Shown here piece after piece: positions 45,631 to 54,586 of a DNA stretch of 64,000 nt. The notes below the pieces were generated by a model. The model ran no database searches and was not told the origin of the DNA. It worked only from the letters and a program-made list of their open reading frames with translations. A program made the position numbers and the translations under genes. Each line of letters begins with the position of its first letter. Position 1 is the first letter of the stretch. Source of the stretch: Sediminicola sp037203765 (GTDB taxonomy: Bacteria; Bacteroidota; Bacteroidia; Flavobacteriales; Flavobacteriaceae); NCBI RefSeq assembly GCF_037203765.1, contig NZ_JBBCAS010000008.1:137772-201771 (forward strand), in the 5' to 3' direction.

Positions 45631-45728
45631 AGGAATTTGATATAAAAATTTAGCAATTGAAATATCCCAGTGTTACATACTAGGAATTTAGCCACTATGG
45701 TAACAGGGCTGTTCTTCTAAATTTTAAA

Positions 45729-46145
45729 TCAAATAAGAAACTGTTGGTCAAGAATAATGACATCTTGGACCAATAAGGGAGGTGGGTATTCAGCATTGGG
45801 GGGAGCTATTTTGTTGAGCTCCTGAAATAATTCAATATAATTTGAAATGAAAGTGGCAATGAAATAATGGTTTCCGAATGAAATATTTTCCAAATTTATT
45901 TTCCAATCATCCTGGCCTTGCTGTACTAAATTGAAGTCGCTACAACAACCCATGTCCATATCCATCTGATCACCCATGGTGGTATTCATGGTTGCCATGC
46001 CACAGGTCTTTGCGCTTTTGTATAGCCCAAAATCAACTAGCTGTTTCCCACAAAAATGCATATCTACCGTAAAAGAAAGGGTAGAGAACAGCACTAAAAA
46101 TGCCATTGCAAATGATAATATGTGACGAATTTTAGCTTTCATCAT
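45729..46145 (-). CDS. HYC_CC_PP family small exported protein
   Basis: A protein of about 138 residues from the Met codons at 46145/46142 (MMKAKIRHILSFAMAFLVLFSTLSFTVDMHFCG); the longer ORF from 46172 adds residues before the signal. After the signal, the HFCGKQL, MGCCSD and PPNAEYPPPLL segments correspond to the three elements that name the HYC_CC_PP family, known from Bacteroidetes copper loci. The Cys, His and Met-rich middle (CGMATMNTTMGDQMDMDMGCC) suggests copper binding in the periplasm. It heads the efflux locus and could sense or deliver metal; function is not demonstrated. Confidence 0.82.
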   Translation of the reverse strand: MMKAKIRHILSFAMAFLVLFSTLSFTVDMHFCGKQLVDFGLYKSAKTCGMATMNTTMGDQMDMDMGCCSDFNLVQQGQDDWKINLENISFGNHYFIATFISNYIELFQELNKIAPPNAEYPPPLLVQDVIILDQQFLI

Positions 46146-46314
46146 TGCCACAAAGTTACAAAAATTTAACATTTACGGCTTTGGTTAACAAAAGTTTAAA
46201 TCCGAAACGGCACAAAATAAAATGTAATGCACCCATAACCGTAGGAATACGCTTCCCTTTTTCTTAAAAAATGATTTTTCAAATCAACCTATATCATTTA
46301 ACAGCACTTACCTA

Positions 46315-46384
46315 CCACTCACCTACAGTAAATTGCCATTCACCTACAGGTAACCGATTCATAAATCCATATATTGGATATTTA
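46315..46384 (+). promoter_or_regulatory. predicted LytTR site and promoter of the signalling operon (site A)
   Basis: Two direct repeats, CCACTCACCTACAGTAA at 46315 and CCATTCACCTACAGGTAA at 46336, start 21 bases apart. A -7-like GATATTTA (46377-46384) has its TTTA exactly 45 bases after the start of the second repeat. An additional CTTACCTACC half-copy lies 11 bases upstream. The start codon of the receiver gene is at 46405. It has the same layout as three other promoters in the window and suggests autoregulation by the LytTR regulator at 50096. Confidence 0.8.
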
Positions 46385-46404
46385 AAAGTTAATAAACCAG
46401 AATC

Positions 46405-46806
46405 ATGAATATTCTTTTTATTGAGGACGATACCATTGAAACCATGAAACTCCATAGAACGGTTTCCAAGCTTCCATCCAAACATCAGATCACCGAGGCA
46501 AAGAATGGGGAAGAGGCATTACGGATCTTACGATCTGGAAACAATTTGCCCAACATCATATTGTTAGACCTCAATATGCCGAGGATGAGCGGTTTGGAGT
46601 TTCTAAAAATCCTGAAGGATGACGACACGTTTAAATACCTGCCCACCATAATTCTTACAACATCAGAAAATAGGACCGATTTATTGGAATGCTACAGGAT
46701 AGGGATTGCCGGATATGTTATAAAACCACTGAAATATGAGGATTATGAATATCGTTTAAAGCAGGTATTTCAGTATTGGGAAATCAATGAACTAGTGAAA
46801 GCCTAA
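46405..46806 (+). CDS. single-domain response regulator (REC)
   Basis: A 133-residue free-standing receiver domain of the Rcp1/CheY-like type. The phosphoacceptor is D55 in IILLDLNMPRMSG; acidic D8/D9 and conserved LTTSENR and IKPLK complete the site. No output domain. It is likely an intermediate or side branch of the phosphorelay encoded next to it (H-NOX, PAS kinase, Hpt, LytTR regulator); stand-alone receivers in such modules can pass phosphate to an Hpt. It is the first gene after the LytTR-type site A. A 75-base gap leads to the H-NOX gene. Confidence 0.92.
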   Translation: MNILFIEDDTIETMKLHRTVSKLPSKHQITEAKNGEEALRILRSGNNLPNIILLDLNMPRMSGLEFLKILKDDDTFKYLPTIILTTSENRTDLLECYRIGIAGYVIKPLKYEDYEYRLKQVFQYWEINELVKA

Positions 46807-46881
46807 CAAAAATAGCCGTTTCACAACAATATTTTCCTTCAAAAAGGCTAATTCCCTACCTTCCTAACACAATTATAATTT

Positions 46882-47424
46882 ATGAAAGGTATTGTTTTTA
46901 CAGAGTTTCTAGAAATGGTGGAAGCCAAATTTGGTTTGGAGGTAGTGGATGACATCATTGAAAAATCCAGTTTGCCCTCCGAAGGGATCTATACCTCAGT
47001 GGGAACCTATGACTTTAATGAAATGGTGAGTTTGATTACCCAGTTGAGCGAAAGAATTTCTGTACCGGCAGGGGACCTCATTTATACTTTTGGACTATAT
47101 CTATTTGAAAGTTTGGGTCGGGCACACCCAGAAGTAATCAAAAGCTACAATTCCCCAATAGGACTGTTATATTCCATTGAGGACCATATCCATGTCCATG
47201 TAAAAAAACTATACCCAGATGCAGAACTTCCCACATTTAAAATTTTAGATAAAACAGACACCTCAATTTCAATGATCTATTCCTCTTCAAGGGGACTTTA
47301 TAGGTTGGCCCATGGGCTTATGGAAAAATGCTTTGTCCATTTTAACAGCAGTGCCGTTATTGCTTACGAACTCTTGAACAATAATGGTACAGAAGTAAAA
47401 TTTGATATCACCCAAAATGGATAG
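46882..47424 (+). CDS. H-NOX haem-dependent gas-sensor protein
   Basis: A 180-residue H-NOX domain protein. The proximal haem ligand is probably H104 in DHIHVHVKKLYPDAELP (H102 and H106 are adjacent alternatives). The haem-propionate motif YxSxR is present as YSSSR (Y133, S135, R137). At the position of the O2-stabilising Tyr140 of Thermoanaerobacter H-NOX there is Leu142, which argues for NO (or CO) sensing rather than oxygen. Bacterial H-NOX proteins inhibit a partner histidine kinase when NO binds. The partner is evidently the kinase that overlaps its 3' end by eight bases. Confidence 0.93.
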   Translation: MKGIVFTEFLEMVEAKFGLEVVDDIIEKSSLPSEGIYTSVGTYDFNEMVSLITQLSERISVPAGDLIYTFGLYLFESLGRAHPEVIKSYNSPIGLLYSIEDHIHVHVKKLYPDAELPTFKILDKTDTSISMIYSSSRGLYRLAHGLMEKCFVHFNSSAVIAYELLNNNGTEVKFDITQNG

Positions 47425-49771
47425 CAAGGAGGTCATTTTATTAAAAAAAGCATTGGAAAGGCAGAAAAAGGCACGTATCCAAGCTGAAAAAATACTAGAG
47501 GAAAAATCCAAGGAGCTCTACGATACAGCCCAACACCTCAAAGAAGCCAATAACACCCTGGAAACCCTTTTAAGTGAAAAGTCTTCCGAATTGGACGGAG
47601 TCTTCATCAATATTATTGACCCGTACGTGATGATGGACCTGGAATTCAATGTTATCAACATGAACAGCTCTGCCAGGGATTTTTTGGGCTATGATCCTTC
47701 AAAGGAACCTTTGAACTTAGGGGGATTGGTACACCCAGATTATGCCCAATATACATATGAGTCTTTCCAATCCCTTATGGAAGTTGGCCATTTAAAAAAT
47801 TATAAGGCCAAAATCATTGTAAAGGATGGAACCGAAAAATATGTGCAGATCAATAGCAGCCTTATCTATGACAAGCATCAAAAACCCATTGCCGCCCAAG
47901 GCATATTAAGGGATATCACCCAAGAAACAGAAATTAAACAATTACTGGCCCAGCAAAAAAAGCAACTGGATATCATTGTCGAAAATTCACCGTTGGGAAT
48001 TGTACTTACCGTACAGGATAAAATTATTAAGGCCAATGCAACCTTTTCCAATCTTTTGGGCTATTCGGAAGAAGAACTGAAAAAACAAACCGTCGGGGAT
48101 ATTTCCGCCCCAGAGGATGTAGCACTGTCAAATAAAATGATTAAAAAAATGAGCGCTGGAAAACTGGAGAAGTTTTCCATGGTCAAAAGGTACTACAAAA
48201 AAGATGGCTCCTTTATTTTAGCTAAAACAACGGTGAGTGCCGTAAAGGACAAAGACGGAAAAGTAGGTTACCAAGTTGCCCTGGTAGAGGACATAACCAG
48301 GGAATTGGAAGCTGAGGCACAGCTAAAGGCTTCTGAAGAACGGTTATCCACCCTGATCCTAAACCTACAGACCGGTGTATTATTGGAGGATGAAAACAGG
48401 AATATTTCCTTGACCAACCAAATGTTCTGTGACCTGTTCCATATTCCTGTTTCCCCAGAAAAGTTAAAGGGGTTGGATTGTTCCAAAGCAGCTGAGGAAA
48501 ACGCAAAATATTTCAAAAATCAAAACGACTTTATTTCCCGAATCGACCAGTTGTTGGCCGAAAAAAAAGTGGTGCTTTCCGATATACTTGAAATGAAGGA
48601 TGGTCGGATTTTGGAGCGTGATTATATCCCAATTTTCAGTAACGGAAAGTATAAAGGCCAATTATGGACCTACCAAGACGTTACTATTAGTAGGAATTAC
48701 AAAAAGAATTTAGAAATTCAAAAGGAGAAATACAGCAGCATTATCGCGAACATGAACCTAGGCATGATAGAAGTGGACAACAATGATATCATTCAAATGG
48801 TCAACCATAGTTTCTGCGATATGTGCGGTTTTACGAAAAAGGAACTCTTGGGCCAAAAAGCCGTGGATATTCTCAAGGTCAAGGATAGCTCAATTATTGA
48901 GAAAAAGGGTCGTAAACGTTTAAATGGGCATTCAGATTCTTATGAAATTGAGGTTGCCCACAAAGATGGGCATCCCAGATTTTGGCTCATCAGTGGTGCG
49001 CCCAGATACGATGATATGAAGAATGTGGTGGGATCCATAGGCATACACTTGGACATTACCGACCAGAAGCAATTACAGTTACAGAAAGAAAAACTTTTAA
49101 AGGAATTGGAATCCAGTAACCAGGGGCTACAGGAATATGCCCATATTGTTTCCCACGACCTTAAATCGCCCTTGAGGAGTATTAGTGCCTTAGCTACTTG
49201 GATGAACGAGGATTATAAGGATGTATTGGATGATAATGGAATCTATAACCTACTAATGATGCAGGAAAAAATAGAATCCATGGACAAACTAATTGATGGT
49301 ATCTTAAAATATTCCAGTATTACCGGTGATAAACTGGAAAGTGGTCAGGTAGACTTAAATATGATCGTACAAGAGATAAGGGAGGTAATCTATATTCCGG
49401 AAAATGTACATGTTTTGATTATGAACCCGCTGCCTACCATCAATGCGGATCGGACCAAAATACACCAACTCTTTCAAAATATAATTTCCAACGCAGTGGT
49501 CCATATAGAAGTTGAAGAAGGTTTGGTGGAAATCAGTTCTGAAGAAACGCCAACCCATTGGCAGATCAGCATTAAGGATAACGGGGTGGGCATCGCCAAG
49601 GAATATCATGAAAAAATATTCAAGATCTTCCAATCTGTAAGTGATGGGGAACGATCCACAGGAATTGGCCTTTCCATTGTCAAAAAAATAATTGACCTCT
49701 ATGAAGGACAAATCTGGTTGGAAAGTACAGTCGGTAAAGGTTCCACTTTTCATTTTACCCTAAAAAAATAG
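47417..49771 (+). CDS. soluble multi-PAS histidine kinase, H-NOX partner
   Basis: A 784-residue kinase from the ATG at 47417, which overlaps the H-NOX stop (a TTG at 47402 is less likely). An N-terminal coiled coil (RQKKARIQAEKILEEKSKEL) is followed by four PAS domains (about 60-165, 185-295, 300-415, 425-540). The HisKA phosphoacceptor is H580 in AHIVSHDLKSPLRS. The ATP-binding domain has FQNIISNAV, DNGVGI and GIGLSIVKKII. There is no transmembrane helix, in keeping with a cytosolic H-NOX as input. No receiver is fused, so phosphate must go to the separate receiver and Hpt proteins. Confidence 0.92.
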   Translation: MDSKEVILLKKALERQKKARIQAEKILEEKSKELYDTAQHLKEANNTLETLLSEKSSELDGVFINIIDPYVMMDLEFNVINMNSSARDFLGYDPSKEPLNLGGLVHPDYAQYTYESFQSLMEVGHLKNYKAKIIVKDGTEKYVQINSSLIYDKHQKPIAAQGILRDITQETEIKQLLAQQKKQLDIIVENSPLGIVLTVQDKIIKANATFSNLLGYSEEELKKQTVGDISAPEDVALSNKMIKKMSAGKLEKFSMVKRYYKKDGSFILAKTTVSAVKDKDGKVGYQVALVEDITRELEAEAQLKASEERLSTLILNLQTGVLLEDENRNISLTNQMFCDLFHIPVSPEKLKGLDCSKAAEENAKYFKNQNDFISRIDQLLAEKKVVLSDILEMKDGRILERDYIPIFSNGKYKGQLWTYQDVTISRNYKKNLEIQKEKYSSIIANMNLGMIEVDNNDIIQMVNHSFCDMCGFTKKELLGQKAVDILKVKDSSIIEKKGRKRLNGHSDSYEIEVAHKDGHPRFWLISGAPRYDDMKNVVGSIGIHLDITDQKQLQLQKEKLLKELESSNQGLQEYAHIVSHDLKSPLRSISALATWMNEDYKDVLDDNGIYNLLMMQEKIESMDKLIDGILKYSSITGDKLESGQVDLNMIVQEIREVIYIPENVHVLIMNPLPTINADRTKIHQLFQNIISNAVVHIEVEEGLVEISSEETPTHWQISIKDNGVGIAKEYHEKIFKIFQSVSDGERSTGIGLSIVKKIIDLYEGQIWLESTVGKGSTFHFTLKK

Positions 49772-49772
49772 T

Positions 49773-50093
49773 ATGACGGAACAGCCCAATTTAATTTACA
49801 TAAAGAAACTCTCAGGAGAAGACAAAGCCTTTGAAGAAAAATTTATAGCAATAATAAAGGCAGAATTTCCGTTGGAATTTAGGGAATACCTAGGTTATGT
49901 AAGAGATAGGCGATATAAGGAAACCTCGGAAATTGTACATAAGTTGAAACACAAACTGAATATTCTTGGCCTTGAAAAATCATACAGGCTAGCGGTACAG
50001 TACGAAGAGGACCTGCTCAATGCCGATACCAGACTGGAGCAAGAATTTAATTTGATATTAAAAAATATAGAAGATTTTATAAAAAACATCTGA
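49773..50093 (+). CDS. Hpt histidine phosphotransfer protein
   Basis: A 106-residue helical protein with the Hpt signature: TSEIVHKLKHKLNILGLEKSYRLAVQYEEDL, phospho-His H56 (HKLK, where the usual following G/S is replaced by H60). It starts one base after the kinase stop and ends two bases before the LytTR regulator, so co-expression is tight. In a phosphorelay it moves phosphate between a receiver (candidate: the one at 46405) and a final regulator (candidate: the LytTR protein). Confidence 0.88.
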   Translation: MTEQPNLIYIKKLSGEDKAFEEKFIAIIKAEFPLEFREYLGYVRDRRYKETSEIVHKLKHKLNILGLEKSYRLAVQYEEDLLNADTRLEQEFNLILKNIEDFIKNI

Positions 50094-50095
50094 CC

Positions 50096-50803
50096 ATGAA
50101 TTGTATTATTGTAGACGACGAGGCAACGGCAAGGCTTATAGTGAATCAGCTTTGCTCCACAATTCCCGATTTGGATGTGATCGATGAGTTTTCCAGCGCC
50201 ATTGAAGCCATTAAATTTTTGAACCAACAAACGGTAGATGTCATTTTTTTGGATATCCATATGCCTGGTTTCACTGGATTTGATTTTGTACAGACCTTAA
50301 AAAACCCTCCTAAAATAGTATTGACCACCTCGGATACCAACTTTGCCATTGAGGCTTATGAATATGAATCCATCGTAGATTACCTCGTAAAGCCAATTGC
50401 CCAGGATCGTTTTGAAAAATCGATCAAGAAAGTCAAAAACTCCTTGACCCAGCAACCAAAAATTGCCCCCAACACTTCAAAGACATCCGTTGGGGACGAA
50501 CTGTACATCAATATAGACAGGAGACTGATAAAACTTAAATTTGATGAAATTTTATTGATAGAGGCCAAAGGTGACTATATAGAAGTGAAAACAGAAAAAG
50601 AACTCCACCGCGTACATAATACCTTAAAGAAAATCAAGGAAAAATTACCTGATGAATTGTTCCTACAGATCCATAGGTCCTATATCATCAATTTTACAAA
50701 AATCATTGATATAGAGGACAACAGTGTATTGATTGAAAAAAACGTGGTACCCATTAGTCGTTCGAACAGACCGGAATTAATGCGCAGATTAAATCTGTTG
50801 TAA
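50096..50803 (+). CDS. LytTR-family response regulator
   Basis: A 235-residue DNA-binding response regulator. The receiver has D53 in VIFLDIHMPGFTG with DDEA at 7-10 and KPI at its end. Residues 135-235 form the LytTR domain (RRLIKLKFDEILLIEAKGDYIEVKTE..., FLQIHRSYIINFTKIIDIE). LytTR proteins bind two direct repeats about one-two helical turns apart (21-bp period), precisely the arrangement of sites A-D. It closes the five-gene signalling block and is the natural candidate for the regulator of those promoters, though a gene outside the window cannot be excluded. Confidence 0.93.
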   Translation: MNCIIVDDEATARLIVNQLCSTIPDLDVIDEFSSAIEAIKFLNQQTVDVIFLDIHMPGFTGFDFVQTLKNPPKIVLTTSDTNFAIEAYEYESIVDYLVKPIAQDRFEKSIKKVKNSLTQQPKIAPNTSKTSVGDELYINIDRRLIKLKFDEILLIEAKGDYIEVKTEKELHRVHNTLKKIKEKLPDELFLQIHRSYIINFTKIIDIEDNSVLIEKNVVPISRSNRPELMRRLNLL

Positions 50804-50842
50804 CAGCCGACAAGACCACAAAATTGGGAGCGTACAAATCCC

Positions 50843-52909
50843 CTACTCCATAATCTTTTTAAAGAACAAGGGCTTTTTTGTAATGAGCCATTTAATCTTT
50901 AGCCCTATTTCTGTAAACTCAAAGCCTGCGGCGGTAGCTGAGGCAATATTGCTGTATTTGGCATAAACGCGTGCACTCCATCTTTTCGAAAACTGATGGT
51001 CCATGGCTGTTTCAGCCCGGAATATGGCACTTTGTTCATCATCTTCCACCTTTTGTAAGCCCGATGCCGCACTGACCATATAACCGGTCTTTTCGGAAAT
51101 TTTACCTCTCAGATCTGCAAATAGTTCCACCGCTTGATACTTTTCTGGGCTAAAATAAATGGTAGGCACCTGATCTTTAAAAGTGATATACTGATAATTC
51201 AATCCCAATTTTAAAGCCGGTTTTCGCAGCACATTATAGTACAAGGAGGTGAACAATAGGTTTCTGGTATTGCTATCGGTCTGTTGTGTGTGCATCAATT
51301 GTGTATACCATCCAAAATCAACGTTGGTCCCAAGGTTATAGGTAATGCCATAATGGTTCATAACAATTTCCCTTTCTATTAGATCGGCATTAAAATTTTG
51401 TACCTCCCGTTGGTAACCCAATTCCACATTATGAAGTTTAAAGGGTTTCAATTGAAGTTTTAGGTCCAAAACAGGTTGCGTATAGGCCTCTTCCATAAAG
51501 CGGGAATTGTTAAGGCCAAAAACCGATTTTAAATTGACTTTTGGAAATAGTTTATATTGAAATCCGGCCAGTAATACATGTGAATTTGCCTTAGTTCGAG
51601 TCGCCGTATTTTCAGCAGTACGGTACTGATAGGATACGTTGGTCTTAAATTTGGTAGACAATGGCAGGTGTATAAGCGTATTATTGGCAAAGGCAATATT
51701 ATTTCCATTGTCAAAGGTATAGGCCACGTGTTCCTCTAGGGTTGGCGAGTGTTGTATATTGAGTTTTTCAACAAAACCAAGGGCATCTTTCTGGTTGTCA
51801 TAAATATCAAGCGTTTTAAAAGCGGCGTCGTAGGCTTGTGGAATCAGATCACTGGCAAAAAGAGCATTAGCCTTTCCCAAGTTCCCATCAAAGGAAGTAC
51901 TATCCTTTTTCAAAATGCTATCATACAGGACAAGGGTGCTTTTAAAATCAGCGGTATACATGCTCAAAGTTGCTTTTAATGCCAAGACCCATATTGGTTT
52001 TCCATACTGTTGCACCAGCGTGTCTAACTCATTTTTTGCCAATCTGTACTTGCTGTTCCATATCAGTGCCTGTACATGCCTTTCCAAAGTACGTTCTGTC
52101 AATATGGAATCCTTTAGGGATTTCACCCTTTCCAAAGCCCTATAGCTAAGTTTTAATGCCTCCTTATCATTTTCTCCCGTATGTGCTGCCAAAGCAATTC
52201 CATTCAAGGCCGTAACAGAATCTCTCGGTGTTGTGGCATATCGTTGGTAAATGGCCCTGGCCTGTGCCACATCCTTGGTGATCAGGTGCACATTGGCCAG
52301 ATTTAACAGCGCATCCTTGTCCTCTGGAAAATCCAGAAATATCTCCTCCAACAGGGCCAAGCCACTGGAATAATCCTGAAGATTAACCAACGTATTGGCA
52401 TAACCCAATTGGATGTACTTCCTGGAAATTTTGGCACTCTCATTTATTGGTTGCAAGGCAATTGCCTTATTGATCCATTTCAAGGCATCTTCAAATTCTT
52501 TTAAATTACTCAGGGTATTGGCATAACCCAAGATGGCAGCAAAATTGTTTGGATTTTCATCCACCAATACCTTATAGAGTGGTTTTGCCGCTTGGAATTG
52601 TTTGCCCCAAAGCAATGACTCGTTGTAATTGATCTGAACTTCGAAATCATTGGGAAAAGCATATAGGAGGTCAGCAAAAAGTTGGGAAGCTCTTTGGGGT
52701 TCACCATTAAGACCTACAGCGCGCCCATAGCATATTTTTGCTGTTTTATTATCCGGATGATCCAACAAATAGGATGCAAAAAAAGTTTCCGCTTCTTCAA
52801 ACCTCCCTTGCTCCAAATGATTGAATCCTATATCCATAGGTTCTTGGGAGAATACAGGTATAAAGTGAAAAAGAATTAGGGTCAAGAAAATTTGGTTAAG
52901 ATACTTCAT
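50843..52909 (-). CDS. TPR protein with outer-membrane beta-barrel, polysaccharide export type
   Basis: A 688-residue exported protein (signal ends near PVFS|QEP). Residues 24-390 hold about ten tetratricopeptide-like units (GRFEEAETFFASYLLDHPDN, KEFEDALKWINKAIALQP). Residues 400-688 are a beta-barrel of alternating amphipathic strands (HVLLAGFQYKLFPKVNLKSVFG, LKLGLNYQYITF), ending in LKIKWLITKK. TPR plus barrel is the plan of PgaA, BcsC and PelB exporters; the barrel here resembles the YaiO type. It is divergent from the flippase and shares that gap; a LytTR-type site lies there, but oriented towards the flippase. Confidence 0.82.
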   Translation of the reverse strand: MKYLNQIFLTLILFHFIPVFSQEPMDIGFNHLEQGRFEEAETFFASYLLDHPDNKTAKICYGRAVGLNGEPQRASQLFADLLYAFPNDFEVQINYNESLLWGKQFQAAKPLYKVLVDENPNNFAAILGYANTLSNLKEFEDALKWINKAIALQPINESAKISRKYIQLGYANTLVNLQDYSSGLALLEEIFLDFPEDKDALLNLANVHLITKDVAQARAIYQRYATTPRDSVTALNGIALAAHTGENDKEALKLSYRALERVKSLKDSILTERTLERHVQALIWNSKYRLAKNELDTLVQQYGKPIWVLALKATLSMYTADFKSTLVLYDSILKKDSTSFDGNLGKANALFASDLIPQAYDAAFKTLDIYDNQKDALGFVEKLNIQHSPTLEEHVAYTFDNGNNIAFANNTLIHLPLSTKFKTNVSYQYRTAENTATRTKANSHVLLAGFQYKLFPKVNLKSVFGLNNSRFMEEAYTQPVLDLKLQLKPFKLHNVELGYQREVQNFNADLIEREIVMNHYGITYNLGTNVDFGWYTQLMHTQQTDSNTRNLLFTSLYYNVLRKPALKLGLNYQYITFKDQVPTIYFSPEKYQAVELFADLRGKISEKTGYMVSAASGLQKVEDDEQSAIFRAETAMDHQFSKRWSARVYAKYSNIASATAAGFEFTEIGLKIKWLITKKPLFFKKIME

Positions 52910-53024
52910 AGGTTAAGCTGGTTTTCTACTGTTAAAACAATGCTGTTTCCACCTGTTTCCAATAGTTTGATTTTGGTTTTATAAAGTTAAGACAGTCATT
53001 CCCAAACCGGAAGTATGATATTGT

Positions 53025-53094
53025 CCATTCATCTACAGCAAACTACCACTGACCTATATGGGCCTCTGAAAAAGGGACAATCTTGAGATATTTG
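53025..53094 (+). promoter_or_regulatory. predicted LytTR site and promoter of the flippase gene (site B)
   Basis: Repeats CCATTCATCTACAGCAA at 53025 and CCACTGACCTATATGGG at 53046 are 21 bases apart. The -7 element GATATTTG has its TTTG at 53091-53094, exactly 45 bases after the start of the second repeat. The start codon of the flippase is at 53124. Confidence 0.8.
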
Positions 53095-53123
53095 GATCAT
53101 AAAACCGAATAAAAAAGATTCCC

Positions 53124-54359
53124 ATGACCACCTTTAAACTTGTACTTAAAAAAATTTCCCCTGAACAACTATTTATGGGCAGCGTCCTTTTGGTAAACGG
53201 CGGCAATTATATCTACAATTTAATATTGGGCCGACTTTTGGGGCCAGAGGCATTTGCCGACGCTGCCCTTCTGGTGACCCTCTTATTGATCCTCTCTTTT
53301 TTGGGTTTGACCTTTCAATTGGCAACCACTAAATTTGCTGTCATTTTTTCAGATCAAGAGTGGACCAACTTTAGGAACCTGATGTACAGATATGCACTAC
53401 TATTTGGTTTTTTTATAGGTATAGCATTGTTGATCTTTTCGGAGGAACTACAGCTATTCTTTAATACCAGCACTCCAAATATGTTCATTGCTTTTGGCAT
53501 TGGGATACCTATTTACTTCTTTATGAGTGTTGGGAGGGGTACTTTTCAGGGTCATCAAGATTTCCACAAACTATCCCTCACCTACCAGACCGAAATGTGG
53601 AGCCGATTACTGTTGACCTTGGGCCTGCTCCTATTTGTTCCACTGGAGCCTGCACTTATTGTCGCCCTGGGAATTACCATTTCCTTTTTGTTTGGTTTGA
53701 TCCCTTCCAATTTCAAAGGGATCTCCTTAAAAAGCTCCATTACCCTTCATCCTGAAAACGCCAAACGGGTTTCCCAATTCATAGTTTTGACAGCATGTTA
53801 TGAGTTTACCCAGATCATCATCAACAACAGTGATATCCTCTTGGTAAAACATTATTTCAATGAAATGGATGCCGGACTGTATGCCTCCTTAGCTCTAATT
53901 GGTAGAGTGGTCTACTTTGTTGCTTGGATGTTCGTAATGTTGCTTCTGCCAACTGTGGTGCAGAAGGAAAAAGACGGACAGCCAACCTCTCCCATACTTT
54001 TTAAGTACGTGGGCTACATAAGCCTTTTATCCTTGGGTATTGTATCTGTATGTTATCTATTTCCGGAATTGATAATTTCCCTAATGTTTGGAGAGGCCTA
54101 TATTTCCATGGCCGGATTGTTATGGCAATATGCATTTGCCACATCCCTCTTTGCCATCTCCAACATTTTTGCATATTATTTTTTGTCATTGGATCATTAT
54201 ACCCCCGTGCTATTGTCCGGCTTATTGGGACTTTCCCAAATATTCCTTGTGATTTTCTACCATACCAGCTTAGAAATGGTGGTTCAGGTACAAATCATAG
54301 CCATGGTGACCTTGTTGGTGGCGCAGTTGATTTATTTTACACAGAAAAAACTGATTTAA
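53124..54359 (+). CDS. Wzx-like polysaccharide flippase (MOP superfamily)
   Basis: A 411-residue inner-membrane protein with about twelve hydrophobic helices and the family start LVNGGNYIYNLILGRLLGPEAFADAALLVTLLLI, typical of oligosaccharide flippases of the PST/MOP group. It should translocate lipid-linked or nascent glycan across the inner membrane. Shortness (411 residues) suggests a reduced version, similar in size class to PelG-like proteins. It is controlled by LytTR-type site B and ends in a hairpin terminator. The next gene is a GT4 glycosyltransferase with its own LytTR-type site. Confidence 0.9.
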   Translation: MTTFKLVLKKISPEQLFMGSVLLVNGGNYIYNLILGRLLGPEAFADAALLVTLLLILSFLGLTFQLATTKFAVIFSDQEWTNFRNLMYRYALLFGFFIGIALLIFSEELQLFFNTSTPNMFIAFGIGIPIYFFMSVGRGTFQGHQDFHKLSLTYQTEMWSRLLLTLGLLLFVPLEPALIVALGITISFLFGLIPSNFKGISLKSSITLHPENAKRVSQFIVLTACYEFTQIIINNSDILLVKHYFNEMDAGLYASLALIGRVVYFVAWMFVMLLLPTVVQKEKDGQPTSPILFKYVGYISLLSLGIVSVCYLFPELIISLMFGEAYISMAGLLWQYAFATSLFAISNIFAYYFLSLDHYTPVLLSGLLGLSQIFLVIFYHTSLEMVVQVQIIAMVTLLVAQLIYFTQKKLI

Positions 54360-54392
54360 GTTACCTACTTATGTTCTTGCCTAATTAGGTGT

Positions 54393-54427
54393 AGCCTGGA
54401 ACCCCGCCCCATAGGTTTCAGGCTTTT
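54393..54427 (+). terminator. terminator of the flippase gene
   Basis: An 11-bp stem with one mismatch, AGCCTGGAACC / GGTTTCAGGCT, separated by a 10-base C-rich loop and followed by six T residues. Confidence 0.8.
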
Positions 54428-54483
54428 TTATGCCTTATGGAATTGAGTATCTCCATTAAAAATCCCTTAACGGAAGTTAATTT

Positions 54484-54553
54484 CCATTCGTCTACAGTAA
54501 TCTCCCAACCATCTTAAAGGGCCAATAAAACAAGGAAGTTAGCCAGATATTTG
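54484..54553 (+). promoter_or_regulatory. predicted LytTR site and promoter of the GT4 gene (site C)
   Basis: Repeats CCATTCGTCTACAGTAA at 54484 and CCAACCATCTTAAAGGG at 54505 are 21 bases apart. The -7 element GATATTTG has its TTTG at 54550-54553, 45 bases after the second repeat starts. The start codon of the glycosyltransferase is at 54587. The second repeat is the weakest of the series. Confidence 0.77.
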
Positions 54554-54586
54554 TATTAGAATATTAACCAAATAAAACTTAACCAT

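Noticed and set aside
47402..47416. TTG start extending the PAS kinase
   Set aside because: The ATG at 47417 overlaps the H-NOX stop in the usual coupled manner and gives a normal N-terminus.
52910..53024. Possible leftward LytTR site for the TPR/barrel gene
   Set aside because: Several AACAG words occur on the minus strand, but at 10- and 14-base spacing; no 21-base pair or matching -7 element.
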